Assembly: GCA_030592015.1 (NCBI GenBank)
Contig: JAUUZY010000003.1
Location: forward strand, 1-64,000
DNA: 64,000 nucleotides
DNA from: Candidatus Peregrinibacteria bacterium
GTDB lineage: Bacteria > Patescibacteriota > Gracilibacteria > UBA1369 > LOWO2-01-FULL-3
Reading direction: 5' to 3'
The stretch's first letter is position 1; every line of letters starts with the position of its first letter. The notes beneath the pieces are model-generated. The model did not search any database. It saw only the letters and a list, made by a program, of their open reading frames with translations, and had not been told where the DNA came from. Shown here piece by piece: positions 33,973 through 42,647 of this stretch. Position numbers and translations under genes: made by a program.

Positions 33973-34893
33973 TTGGAAAACTTAATACTCATAGACGGAA
34001 ATTCAATTTTTCACAGGGCATACCATTCAATGCCTCCATTCAAGACACAGTCAGGTGAATTGGTTAATGCGACATATGGTTTTGCTTCAATGCTTTTAGA
34101 TCTTATGAATATAGAAAAACCGGACTATATTGCAGTTACATTTGATATGAAGGGAAAGACTTTTCGGCATGTAGAATATGCAGAGTATAAGGCTACAAGG
34201 AAAAAGGCACCGGACGACCTATATGCACAACTTCCACGAATTAAGGAAGTGGTGACGGCTTTCGAAATTCCAATTTACGAAATGGAGGGCTATGAGGCGG
34301 ATGACCTTTTGGGAACATTGGCAACTCAGGCAGAAGAAAAGGACAAAATTATGACATATATAGTTACAAGTGATAGAGACGCACTGCAGTTGGTTAGTGA
34401 AAAGACAAATGTAATAGCTCCTGTAAGGGGCTTAAAGGAAACAATAGTCTTTGATACGTCAAAAGTCTTGGAAAAATACGGGCTCCACCCAAATCAAATA
34501 ATAGACATGAAGGGCTTGCAGGGTGATAGTTCGGACAATATAAAGGGAGTAGCGGGAGTTGGTGAAAAAACGGCGCGCACCCTGTTGCAAAAGTACGGAA
34601 CTCTAGAGAAGATATACGACAATTTGGATGAAATAACCGGAAGTCTTCATAATAAGTTGAAAAATGACAAGGAAAGCGCATTCTTTAGCAAAAAACTGGC
34701 AACAATTGTTCTCGATGTACCAAAAGAGTTGGACCTAAATGGATGCAAGGTTCATGAATACGACAGAACAATAGTGGAAAATTTATTTTTGGAATTAGAG
34801 TTCAAAACACTATTAAAGAAATTCAAAAATTTCGATAATCACTATTCTCAAAAAAGAATAGAAAAAAATCCACTCCAATCCAGTCTTTTCTAA
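33973..34893 (+). CDS. 5'-3' exonuclease (PolA N-terminal domain type)
   Basis: 306 residues, stand-alone. It should remove RNA primers or flaps during replication and repair. Metal-binding acidic motifs are visible: LIDGNSIFHRAYHS, the FDMKG strand, EGYEADDLLGTLA, VTSDRDALQLV, and the helix-hairpin-helix region GDSSDNIKGVAGVGEKTA. It begins with TTG, since no ATG or GTG lies in frame nearby and the encoded ENLILIDGNS is the expected start. No polymerase domain follows. Confidence 0.9.
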   Translation: MENLILIDGNSIFHRAYHSMPPFKTQSGELVNATYGFASMLLDLMNIEKPDYIAVTFDMKGKTFRHVEYAEYKATRKKAPDDLYAQLPRIKEVVTAFEIPIYEMEGYEADDLLGTLATQAEEKDKIMTYIVTSDRDALQLVSEKTNVIAPVRGLKETIVFDTSKVLEKYGLHPNQIIDMKGLQGDSSDNIKGVAGVGEKTARTLLQKYGTLEKIYDNLDEITGSLHNKLKNDKESAFFSKKLATIVLDVPKELDLNGCKVHEYDRTIVENLFLELEFKTLLKKFKNFDNHYSQKRIEKNPLQSSLF

Positions 34894-34998
34894 AAAATTC
34901 CAGTCACTTGGCAAAATCAATCCTAAATACCGAATAAAAAATTTATACAACACCTCGAAAAAAGCCCTGTGCTGCTAAAAAACCCTGCAAAAAAAGAT

Positions 34999-35027
34999 TT
35001 GTGTGATTAAATGTTTTCTTGTAGTAT
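34999..35027 (+). promoter_or_regulatory. Weak promoter before ftsA
   Basis: TTGTGT at 34999-35004, 17-bp spacer, TAGTAT at 35022-35027. The -10 matches that of the ATPase gene; the -35 is poor. The leader would be about 35 nt. Confidence 0.4.
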
Positions 35028-35068
35028 CCTCAGGTAAGCATAAGGCTTAAATCTTAAAAAAAGTACAT

Positions 35069-36310
35069 ATGGCTAGACCAGTAATCGTTGCAAGTCTTGA
35101 TATCGGAAGTTCAAAAATACGAACAGTAGTTGGAATTCAAGAGGAAGGAATTCCCGTACCAAATATTATTGGTGTTGGAATCGCTCCCTCTACTGGACTT
35201 CGTAAAGGAGCTGTAATTGATGTAGAAGAAACTATAAATAGTATTTCATCTTCACTTGAAGATGCAGAAAGAATGGCAGGAGAACCAATAAATCACGTTT
35301 TCTTGGGTATTGGCGGAAACAATATTGAATCAATCAATAGTAAAGGTGTTATCGCAGTTGCAAAAGGTGAAAACGAAATCTCTGAAGAAGATGTGGATCG
35401 TGTTTTGGAGGCTGCACAAGCTGTTACTATTCCAAGTAACCGCAGAATGCTAAGGATTATTCCAAAGACATTTACAGTAGATGAACAAAAAGGAATCAAA
35501 TATCCTGTGGGAATGACCGGAATTCGTCTAGAGGTGGAAACACACATCGTCACCGGATTTGAGCCTGTAATAAAAAACTTGGAAAAATGTGTGCTTCAGT
35601 CAGGAGTAGACATAGATGATATGATACCTACTTGCCTTGCTCCAGCGGAAGCAGTGCTTTCAAAGAGGCAGAAAGAGTTGGGTGTAGTGGTAGTGGATAT
35701 TGGATGTGGAGGAACTTCAGTTTGCGTATTTGAAGACGGAGCAACAATTCACACCGCAGTAATTCCTATAGGTGCTGAAAATGTAACAAATGACGTTGCT
35801 ATTGGTATAAGAACATCAATCGACACAGCAGAAAAGGTGAAAATAGAGTATGGAAGTACAATACCGGAAGACGTAAATGATCGTGAAACGATAGACCTTT
35901 CTCTACTAAGTAAAATTGACACGCATCAAGTATCAAAGAAACATGTTGTCGCAATAATTCAAGCTCGTTATCACGAGATTTTTGTTTTGGTAAAAGACGA
36001 ACTTGCAAAGATTCACAGGGACGGAATGCTTCCTGCTGGAATAGTGCTTACAGGTGCTGGGGCAAAGCTACCTGGGGTAATCGATCTTGCTAGAGAGACT
36101 TTAAATTTACCTGCACAAATAGGTTTCCCTCAAAATTACGACGGAGTTGTAGACAAGATGGAAGATCCTGCTTATGCAACAGCAATAGGGCTACTTATTT
36201 GGGGAACAAGGTTTGAATATCGCCACCACGGTGGGATTGGGCTAAAGGGGTTCAACATGAAAAAGAGCATGGGCAGCGTAAAAAATTGGTTTAAAAAGCT
36301 GATTCCTTAA
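35069..36310 (+). CDS. ftsA: Cell division protein FtsA
   Basis: 413 residues. Actin-fold ATPase that ties FtsZ filaments to the membrane. Family blocks: [14 protein letters not shown] (phosphate 1), [15 protein letters not shown] (phosphate 2), [14 protein letters not shown] (adenosine), and the SHS2 1C domain between them. The final helix, [16 protein letters not shown], is amphipathic and is the usual membrane-binding tail. It precedes ftsZ in the conserved order, though ftsZ also has its own promoter. Confidence 0.95.
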   Translation: MARPVIVASLDIGSSKIRTVVGIQEEGIPVPNIIGVGIAPSTGLRKGAVIDVEETINSISSSLEDAERMAGEPINHVFLGIGGNNIESINSKGVIAVAKGENEISEEDVDRVLEAAQAVTIPSNRRMLRIIPKTFTVDEQKGIKYPVGMTGIRLEVETHIVTGFEPVIKNLEKCVLQSGVDIDDMIPTCLAPAEAVLSKRQKELGVVVVDIGCGGTSVCVFEDGATIHTAVIPIGAENVTNDVAIGIRTSIDTAEKVKIEYGSTIPEDVNDRETIDLSLLSKIDTHQVSKKHVVAIIQARYHEIFVLVKDELAKIHRDGMLPAGIVLTGAGAKLPGVIDLARETLNLPAQIGFPQNYDGVVDKMEDPAYATAIGLLIWGTRFEYRHHGGIGLKGFNMKKSMGSVKNWFKKLIP

Positions 36311-36335
36311 TGGAGTTGCTCGAATTATCTTTTAT

Positions 36336-36365
36336 CTTGACACTATGTCAAGTGACCGTAATAAT
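36336..36365 (+). promoter_or_regulatory. ftsZ promoter with an operator-like inverted repeat
   Basis: TTGACA at 36337-36342, then AATAAT at 36360-36365 (17-bp spacer) or TAATAA one base earlier. The -35 is embedded in a perfect inverted repeat CTTGACA-CTA-TGTCAAG at 36336-36352. A dimeric regulator bound there would block the promoter. Confidence 0.55.
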
Positions 36366-36495
36366 GGCAACCCATATAAAAATTAATAATTATCTGACCA
36401 ACAGTGTCATGCATATAGATAACCAAGACCTTAAAAATTTATTCTCATCTAAAAGAGAATTAAAAAGAACTCCAGTTACTCAAAAAGCAAAGACG

Positions 36496-37584
36496 ATGGA
36501 AATCACTCCGGAGATTACTCCAGTGGCAAACATCAAAGTTCTGGGTGTTGGTGGAGGTGGAGGAAATGCTGTTAACCGCATGATCAAGGCGGGTCTTAAA
36601 GGTATAGAGTTTATAACTGTGAACACTGATGCACAGGCCCTTTACCACTCAGAGGCGCCTACAAAGATCAATATCGGAAAAGCGACTACCCGAGGATTGG
36701 GAGCTGGAAGTAATCCGGATATTGGTAAACAGGCAGCTGAAGAAAGTATTGAAGAAATTAAAGAAGCTATTGAAGGAAGTGACATGGTTTTTGTTACTTG
36801 CGGACTTGGAGGAGGAACAGGAACAGGTGGTGCACCTGTCATTGCTAATGCAGCAAGAGAAATGGGAATCCTTACAGTTGGTGTGGTAACCAAGCCTTTT
36901 GCATTTGAAGGACAGAGAAGAAAGACTCAGGCCGACGAAGGACTTGAAAGTCTTAGAAATAAAGTAGACACACTTATTACTATTCCAAACGACAAAATAT
37001 TGTCACTGATTGATAAGAAGACACCTCTAAATGATGCATTCGCAGTAGTGGATGATGTTCTAAGACAAGGTGTACAAGGAATAGCCGATCTTATTACAGT
37101 TCATGGAATGATAAATGTGGATTTCGCGGACGTAAAAGCTGTTATGGAAAATGCAGGATCTGCTCTCATGGGTATCGGTTACGGTACAGGTGAAAACAGA
37201 GCAAGCGACGCTGCGAAAGCTGCTATTGAAAGTCCACTACTTGAAATGTCAATTGATGGAGCGAAGGGTGTTCTATTCAATATTACAGGTGGAAACGATC
37301 TAAGCATGTACGAAGTTGATGAGGCGGCAAGAGTTATTACAGAAGCAGCTGATCCGGAAGCAAATATTATATTCGGTGCAGTAATCAATGATTCATACAC
37401 TGGAGAAATCAAGATTACAGTAGTTGCAACAGGATTCGACTATAAGCAAAATGAAGGAACACTTCTTAGGCCAAGATCAGTATTCGGAACTCCTACAAAG
37501 ACAGAGTCAACTGATACAATGCCGATAAAACACTCAGAAAACGAATTGGATATACCGGCCTTCATAAGGCAAAAAATGAACTAA
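36496..37584 (+). CDS. ftsZ: Cell division protein FtsZ
   Basis: 362 residues from the ATG at 36496. GTP-binding tubulin homolog that forms the division ring. Motifs: [17 protein letters not shown], the tubulin signature [12 protein letters not shown]7-loop region [10 protein letters not shown], and the C-terminal tail [10 protein letters not shown] that binds FtsA. The chosen start gives 12 residues before IKV, close to the family norm. ATGs at 36409 and 36364 are in frame; 36409 would add 29 charged residues and cannot be excluded. A terminator follows at 37603. Confidence 0.95.
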   Translation: MEITPEITPVANIKVLGVGGGGGNAVNRMIKAGLKGIEFITVNTDAQALYHSEAPTKINIGKATTRGLGAGSNPDIGKQAAEESIEEIKEAIEGSDMVFVTCGLGGGTGTGGAPVIANAAREMGILTVGVVTKPFAFEGQRRKTQADEGLESLRNKVDTLITIPNDKILSLIDKKTPLNDAFAVVDDVLRQGVQGIADLITVHGMINVDFADVKAVMENAGSALMGIGYGTGENRASDAAKAAIESPLLEMSIDGAKGVLFNITGGNDLSMYEVDEAARVITEAADPEANIIFGAVINDSYTGEIKITVVATGFDYKQNEGTLLRPRSVFGTPTKTESTDTMPIKHSENELDIPAFIRQKMN

Positions 37585-37602
37585 TAGTGCTACTCAAAGT
37601 TT

Positions 37603-37637
37603 AAGGCCACCCGATCACAACAAAGGTGGCTTTTCTT
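37603..37637 (+). terminator. Intrinsic terminator after ftsZ
   Basis: GCCACC (37606-37611) pairs with GGTGGC (37625-37630) across a 13-nt loop, flanked by AA/TT and followed by TTTTCTTTT. It lies 21 bp past the stop. Confidence 0.85.
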
Positions 37638-37666
37638 TTGTAAATTGATTCTGTAAAATTCTTCTT

Positions 37667-38671
37667 ATGAAAGCCAAAATATTGGAACAGCAAGATTACA
37701 AGAAATGGGATGATTTTATAAAAGACCATCCATATTCGTCAATACATCAGAGCACTGCCTGGGGGAACTTTCAAAGCAAAGTCAAAAACAGGGGCAAATT
37801 CTGGATAATTGCACTAGAAAAAGATAACAAAATAGTGGCTGGAACCATGCTTGTTAGGCACAAATTGCCAAAGGGCTATTCGTGGCTATATGCGCCAAGA
37901 GGTCCACTCTTAGAGCAAAATGAAGGCATGACGGAAATCATGGATTCCATAGGGAAAATTGGAAAAAAGGAAAAATCAATATTCCTTAGAATAGACCCTC
38001 CCCTATCTAGGATCAAAAAGCACAAGGTGGCAGGCTTCCACACAGTCCATGGATTTCAACCCGAAGACACACTAATAATTGACTTAAAAAAGAGTGAAGA
38101 GGATATTCTGGCAGAAATGAAACCAAAAGGTCGCTACAACATCCGTCTAGCCAGGAAAAAAGGAGTGGAAGTATACAAAGCAGACCCAAAAAGTGAAAAA
38201 TTCGACAAAGAAATAAGCAGATTTTACGAAATTCTCCAAGAAACCACCCAAAGAGATGGATTTAGAGGTCACGACAAACAGTACTATAAGGACATGATAG
38301 AAAGTCTCGGTGAAAAAGCCGCCCTATATCTAGCTAAGTACGAGGGCAAAATCATCGCCGGAACCATTGTCACATTCTTCAAAGACACAGCAATTTACTA
38401 TTATGGAGCATCCAGCAACGACTACCGCAATGTAATGGCCCCATACCTGCTCCAATGGACCGCTATAAAGGAGGCCAAGGAGAAAAACGGGGATAGTTAC
38501 GATTTTCTGGGTATAGCTCCCTCAGGGGCAAAAAATCACCCATGGAAAGGTGTCACAGACTTCAAAAAGAAATTCGGAGGCAAAGAAGTCTCCTATCTCA
38601 AAGCTCAGGAAAAACCACTCAAAAAACTCCACTATTTGGCTTACAGGATATACAAATTCCTCCGCTCGTAG
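37667..38671 (+). CDS. FemAB-family peptidyltransferase
   Basis: 334 residues. FemAB proteins use aminoacyl-tRNA to add amino acids to the peptidoglycan stem peptide, building the crossbridge. Matches include SIHQSTAWGNFQSKVK, YAPRGPLLE, the GNAT-like IIDLKKSEEDILAEMKPKGR then YNIRLARKKGV, and GASSNDYRNVMAPYLLQWTAI. Full length, without the coiled-coil arm of staphylococcal FemA. It is monocistronic, between the ftsZ terminator and a new promoter. Confidence 0.88.
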   Translation: MKAKILEQQDYKKWDDFIKDHPYSSIHQSTAWGNFQSKVKNRGKFWIIALEKDNKIVAGTMLVRHKLPKGYSWLYAPRGPLLEQNEGMTEIMDSIGKIGKKEKSIFLRIDPPLSRIKKHKVAGFHTVHGFQPEDTLIIDLKKSEEDILAEMKPKGRYNIRLARKKGVEVYKADPKSEKFDKEISRFYEILQETTQRDGFRGHDKQYYKDMIESLGEKAALYLAKYEGKIIAGTIVTFFKDTAIYYYGASSNDYRNVMAPYLLQWTAIKEAKEKNGDSYDFLGIAPSGAKNHPWKGVTDFKKKFGGKEVSYLKAQEKPLKKLHYLAYRIYKFLRS

Positions 38672-38672
38672 C

Positions 38673-38707
38673 TTGAAAAAATGACGAAAATGTGCTAGAA
38701 TACTAGC
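38673..38707 (+). promoter_or_regulatory. Promoter with an inverted repeat over the -10
   Basis: TTGAAA at 38673-38678, 17-bp spacer, TAGAAT at 38696-38701; start near 38708, 26 nt before the ATG at 38734. GCTAG-AATA-CTAGC at 38694-38707 covers the -10 and could be an operator or a 5' hairpin. Confidence 0.6.
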
Positions 38708-38733
38708 GGTACAGAAAAATAAAAATAAATAAA

Positions 38734-40986
38734 ATGAAAAAATTCACAAACAAAGAGTCTAGATTAGTTCACTTGGAATTTAAGAGTCTAGGAGAAAAAG
38801 TTAAGGCTGGTTTTGCTGAATCACCAGATTCAAAGGCAGAAGCTGCAAAAAAAGCTGCAAAAACAGATGCTGTAGTTGCTAGAGGGGGGATTTCAGGAGC
38901 TATAAGTGGAGCCCTTTCGGGGAACAAAGGAAAGCCTGCTGCTGTAGCTACGGAAGAAGATCCAAAAAAACTAAGCCTAGGGGAGAGAGTTAAAAAAAGA
39001 TTAAGCCTGAGGGAAAGAGTTAAAAAAAGACTGAGAAGAGTTACAAAGTTTATGAGTACAATTATTGATTCTGAAGACGCCGAAAACTCTACGACATACA
39101 GAGAGAAACTAGCTAAAGACATGGAAAGACTTGTGCTTAAAGAATATTCTCTAAAACCAAAGGACGTAAAAGATTTTTTTAAAAAACTAAAAGGAAAAAA
39201 AGCAGAAGTAGCAAAAGAGGCAAAAGAGGATCAGGAAAAGGAAGTGGCAAAAGCAAAAGAAAAGCTAATGGTCAAGCAAGCTGCGATAGCGAGCAAAAAG
39301 GAGGAATTGAAGGTTGAAATTGAAGGAAAAAAGAATGAACTAGCACAGAGCTTTATGACTGAGGAGAATGTAGCTGCTTTGCTAGATGCTTCTCCTACTG
39401 ATTTGGATGTGACTACGGTCAAAATAGAAGCATCAGTCAATGAGCCAATGGGCAAGGTAATGGACGACATAACAGGGAAATACGATGCAATTGCTAGCCA
39501 AATTAATGATGGAACTAGCTTGATGACAGTTGCAGGGGTAAGCAAGGTTATTGAAGACGCAGATATCGCTATAATTGAATTGGAAAAAGAAAATGCTCCA
39601 GCAGTTGCAAATGCAGCAACTCAGGCAATAGCAAGCGCAGCTGAAATATTGAAAGAATTAAAACCAGAGCAGCCATCAGTTTATGAAGACGAAGAAGCTT
39701 TGGCCTCAATAGATCCAGAAGTGTTAACTTCAGAAGAGATTGAGGAGCCAGCCCCTGCAGAAGCTCCGGTAGAAGCGCCAACAGAGGAGGTTGCAGTTGC
39801 CACAGCCCCATCAAAAGAAGAGCCTGTAGTAGCCACTGCAGCAGAAGAGCCAGGGTTGAGCCAAGAAGAAAAAGATCGTCTAGCACTGTTAAGGAAGGAG
39901 TTTGAAAACCTTGATGACTCTACCTTTCCTATTAAGGCCGCACTAGCCCTAACCGAAGAATTTATTGAGCTATCTAAAAAAATGCCTAGTGATGGATATA
40001 ACGATAAATATTTACTAATAAGGGATATAGAAAAAGTAGATAGGTTAAAGGAATTAGCAGAAAGGAATATCGGGAAGAATGAAGATGAAAAAGAAGAGGT
40101 CATGAGAGCTAAAGCTATAAGACTAAATCTGGAAATAGAGCTATTAAAAATTGATCCAGAACAAAGCAAGGGAACCAGGATTCACGATCCGGAAAAATTG
40201 TTAGCTTCAGTAGACCAGTACGTATCAGGGAAAAAAGCAATTGATGCGGATTATAAAGCAGACGACGATAAAGGGATTACTGAAATGGCAGCAATTATTA
40301 GGACTTTATATCCAGAACCAACTAAAATTGCAGATAAAGATAGTAGGAAAGCAATTGCCAGTATCATGGCAAAAACAGGGGGACAGGACGATTTGCCTAA
40401 AGAAGTTGCTGACCCAAGCGCTAATTTTGCCAACGACACAGACAGGATTGTGTATAAAGCATTACAGGGAATCGACAAAAAATATGAGGACATGGATGAG
40501 CCTGAAAAAACTAATGCAGAAAAAATTCTAGATAGTGCCTCAAGTTTTGTAACAGGCAAGAGTATATTGATGGATACCCCTACAGAAGATGCAATCACAA
40601 CTTTAGCGGAAGAATACTTGAAGCTTGCACAGTCAACAAACAAGAAAGCTGGAAAATTAAAGTTACTCCAAAGGCTAACAAGAAATGATGGATTAAAGGA
40701 ATTGGCAAAAATAGAAATTCCAGCAACAGGAGATAGGCCCGAAGGTCATACAATAACTGGTGTAATGAAGGCAAAAGAATTAATGCTAAGAGCCAGGTTC
40801 GAGATGGCTAAACTTTATCCAGATAGCGTGTCTAAAAAGGTTCTGGAATATGCAAAAGCCAACTACATTGAAGGAAAAGATGCAGCAGAACCAGATTACA
40901 ACGCTGACAGCGACGAAGTCATTATGGCTTTGAACGAAGTAGGAGAAAAGGATGACGATCAAGGGACTGTAGTAGCATCCAGGTAA
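38734..40986 (+). CDS. Large charged Ala/Glu/Lys-rich protein with internal repeats
   Basis: 750 residues, not recognised. No signal peptide or membrane span, so probably cytosolic. Residues 80-101 hold a 10-residue tandem repeat (LSLGERVKKR, LSLRERVKKR). Coiled-coil-like stretches lie at about 150-210. A Pro/Glu/Ala/Val-rich spacer at about 335-380 is followed by two copies of a helical module (about 385-530 and 595-735), each with an RLKELA or GLKELA start and a Y-x-ADYKAD-D or EPDYNAD-D ending. It converges on def with a 2-bp gap. It resembles the other large charged proteins of the window in composition only. Confidence 0.7.
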   Translation: MKKFTNKESRLVHLEFKSLGEKVKAGFAESPDSKAEAAKKAAKTDAVVARGGISGAISGALSGNKGKPAAVATEEDPKKLSLGERVKKRLSLRERVKKRLRRVTKFMSTIIDSEDAENSTTYREKLAKDMERLVLKEYSLKPKDVKDFFKKLKGKKAEVAKEAKEDQEKEVAKAKEKLMVKQAAIASKKEELKVEIEGKKNELAQSFMTEENVAALLDASPTDLDVTTVKIEASVNEPMGKVMDDITGKYDAIASQINDGTSLMTVAGVSKVIEDADIAIIELEKENAPAVANAATQAIASAAEILKELKPEQPSVYEDEEALASIDPEVLTSEEIEEPAPAEAPVEAPTEEVAVATAPSKEEPVVATAAEEPGLSQEEKDRLALLRKEFENLDDSTFPIKAALALTEEFIELSKKMPSDGYNDKYLLIRDIEKVDRLKELAERNIGKNEDEKEEVMRAKAIRLNLEIELLKIDPEQSKGTRIHDPEKLLASVDQYVSGKKAIDADYKADDDKGITEMAAIIRTLYPEPTKIADKDSRKAIASIMAKTGGQDDLPKEVADPSANFANDTDRIVYKALQGIDKKYEDMDEPEKTNAEKILDSASSFVTGKSILMDTPTEDAITTLAEEYLKLAQSTNKKAGKLKLLQRLTRNDGLKELAKIEIPATGDRPEGHTITGVMKAKELMLRARFEMAKLYPDSVSKKVLEYAKANYIEGKDAAEPDYNADSDEVIMALNEVGEKDDDQGTVVASR
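38971..39030 (+). repeat. Two tandem 30-bp repeats inside the charged protein gene
   Basis: 38971-39000 and 39001-39030 differ at a few bases and encode LSLGERVKKR and LSLRERVKKR; a partial third copy follows. Confidence 0.8.
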
Positions 40987-40988
40987 AC

Positions 40989-41450
40989 CTAGTCTTCAAC
41001 CCTATCAATAAACAACACACCATCCAGGTGATCTATTTCATGCTGGACTTCACGAGAATTCAATCCTTCAAGCTCCAATACATGCGTATTTCCCTCCAAG
41101 TCATCAAAGCGAAGAGTTACCGCCTTATTTCTCCACACCTTTGCATACACCCCGGGTAAGCTCAGGCATCCCTCTTCGTCCAGATCTATATCTTCACTCT
41201 TGTTAATAATCTCAGGATTCACAATCGGAATCACCATCTCACTGGTCGTATTGTAGTTCAAAGTGATTATACAAAGCCTAATGTTCTCCCCTACCTGCGG
41301 CGCAGCAAGCCCAAGACCGTTTGCCTCAGCCATGGTGGACTTCATCGCTTTCACAAGCTTCTTTAGACTTGTGTCGAATCGTTTAACCTCCACCGACTTA
41401 GTCCGCAAAATTTTGTTATCCTCTCCTGTGATTATCGCCAAGTTCTTCAT
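40989..41450 (-). CDS. def: Peptide deformylase
   Basis: 153 residues. It removes the N-formyl group from nascent proteins. The three metal-site motifs are intact: GLGLAAPQVG, EGCLSLPG (Cys ligand) and HEIDHLDG (two His ligands and the catalytic Glu). Normal length. It lies 34 bp downstream of prfB on the same strand and is probably co-transcribed. Confidence 0.95.
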   Translation of the reverse strand: MKNLAIITGEDNKILRTKSVEVKRFDTSLKKLVKAMKSTMAEANGLGLAAPQVGENIRLCIITLNYNTTSEMVIPIVNPEIINKSEDIDLDEEGCLSLPGVYAKVWRNKAVTLRFDDLEGNTHVLELEGLNSREVQHEIDHLDGVLFIDRVED

Positions 41451-41484
41451 CCTAAAACTTATTATTTGAAGTATATACTATAAC

Positions 41485-42579
41485 CTATTTCTTTAGTTTT
41501 TTCAACTCCGCTTCGATAAATCCATCCAGTTCCCCATCAAAAACCTTATCAGGGTCACTTTCCTCATAATCGGTCCTGTGATCCTTAACCATTTTATACG
41601 GATGCAAAACATAAGATCGAATTTGATTACCCCAGGACATCTCCACTTTTCCCCCTTTCAGGTCACTAATTTCCTTCGCCTGCTCTTTTTCCATCAAGTC
41701 AACTAGCCTGGAGTGCAGTACCTTCATCGCATGTTCTTTGTTCTGTAGCTGACTCCTCTCATTCTGACACTGAACCACGATTCCGGTAGGAATATGGGTG
41801 ATTCGAACCGCAGAATCAGTAGTATTCACACTCTGTCCACCATGTCCACCAGCCCTAAACACATCAGTTTTCAAGTCGTCTGCATTGATTTCAACCTCGG
41901 AAGTCTGCTCTATCTCAGGCAAAACCTCCAAGTACGCAAAAGATGTCTCACGCGTGTGTTTAGAATTGAACGGCGACAGTCGCACAAGCCTATGCACGCC
42001 TCCCTCCCCTTTCAAATATCCATATGCAAACTGTCCCTTAACAGAAAAAGTACAACTTTTTATCCCGGCTTCATCTCCAATAGACTTATCAAGGATTTCC
42101 ACGGAAAAATCCATTCTCTCAGCATACCTCAGGTACATTCGCAGAAGCATATCTGCAAAATCTTGTGCATCAGTCCCGCCGGTTCCAGCATGTATCATCA
42201 AAATCGCATTATTTCCGTCATATTCCCCACTCAAAAAAGTAGAAATCTCCAATTTTCGCCACGCAACTTTCAAACTTTCCACCATTTCCCTATATTCCTC
42301 AGCTGATTCAGGATCATTTTCCGGTGAAATTCCCGGCAAAAGTTCCAAAAGTTCATCACATTCGGAGTCAACTTTCTCCCAATTCTCTATCACCTTCCCC
42401 AGGTTACTCGCTTTCTGACTAACTTCCTGCGCATGTCCACTATCGTTCCAAAATCCCTCACTTTGCATTTCTGCATTAAAAACGGCAAGGTCTTTTTTCT
42501 TAGTTGGAAGGTCCACGGTCTCGAGTCCCTTCTTTATAAATCCCTGTATTTCCTCGAGCTGAGGCTTTATTTCATGCAT
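41485..42579 (-). CDS. prfB: Peptide chain release factor 2
   Basis: 364 residues, recognising UAA and UGA stops. The RF2 anticodon-like motif SPF is in RLSPFNSKH, and the catalytic GGQ is in GGHGGQSVNTTDSAVR. The reading frame is continuous from the ATG, so the programmed +1 frameshift that controls RF2 in many bacteria is absent here. Its presence, with TGA stops on genes at 54699 and 60021, shows UGA is a stop codon in this organism. Confidence 0.95.
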   Translation of the reverse strand: MHEIKPQLEEIQGFIKKGLETVDLPTKKKDLAVFNAEMQSEGFWNDSGHAQEVSQKASNLGKVIENWEKVDSECDELLELLPGISPENDPESAEEYREMVESLKVAWRKLEISTFLSGEYDGNNAILMIHAGTGGTDAQDFADMLLRMYLRYAERMDFSVEILDKSIGDEAGIKSCTFSVKGQFAYGYLKGEGGVHRLVRLSPFNSKHTRETSFAYLEVLPEIEQTSEVEINADDLKTDVFRAGGHGGQSVNTTDSAVRITHIPTGIVVQCQNERSQLQNKEHAMKVLHSRLVDLMEKEQAKEISDLKGGKVEMSWGNQIRSYVLHPYKMVKDHRTDYEESDPDKVFDGELDGFIEAELKKLKK

Positions 42580-42647
42580 AAAAAAAGGTAAAGTATCGCA
42601 GGTAATTATCAGTTATAGACTCCCAATTATCAAGTAAGAAATTTTTA

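Noticed and set aside
36310-36495. FtsZ starting at 36310 or 36364.
   Set aside because: The first lies upstream of the predicted ftsZ promoter and the second falls at its -10; only 36409 or 36496 remain compatible, and 36496 matches the family length.
38973-40643. Minus-strand frames opposite the large charged protein.
   Set aside because: Ser/Leu-rich shadows from the Glu/Lys/Ala codon bias of the sense gene.
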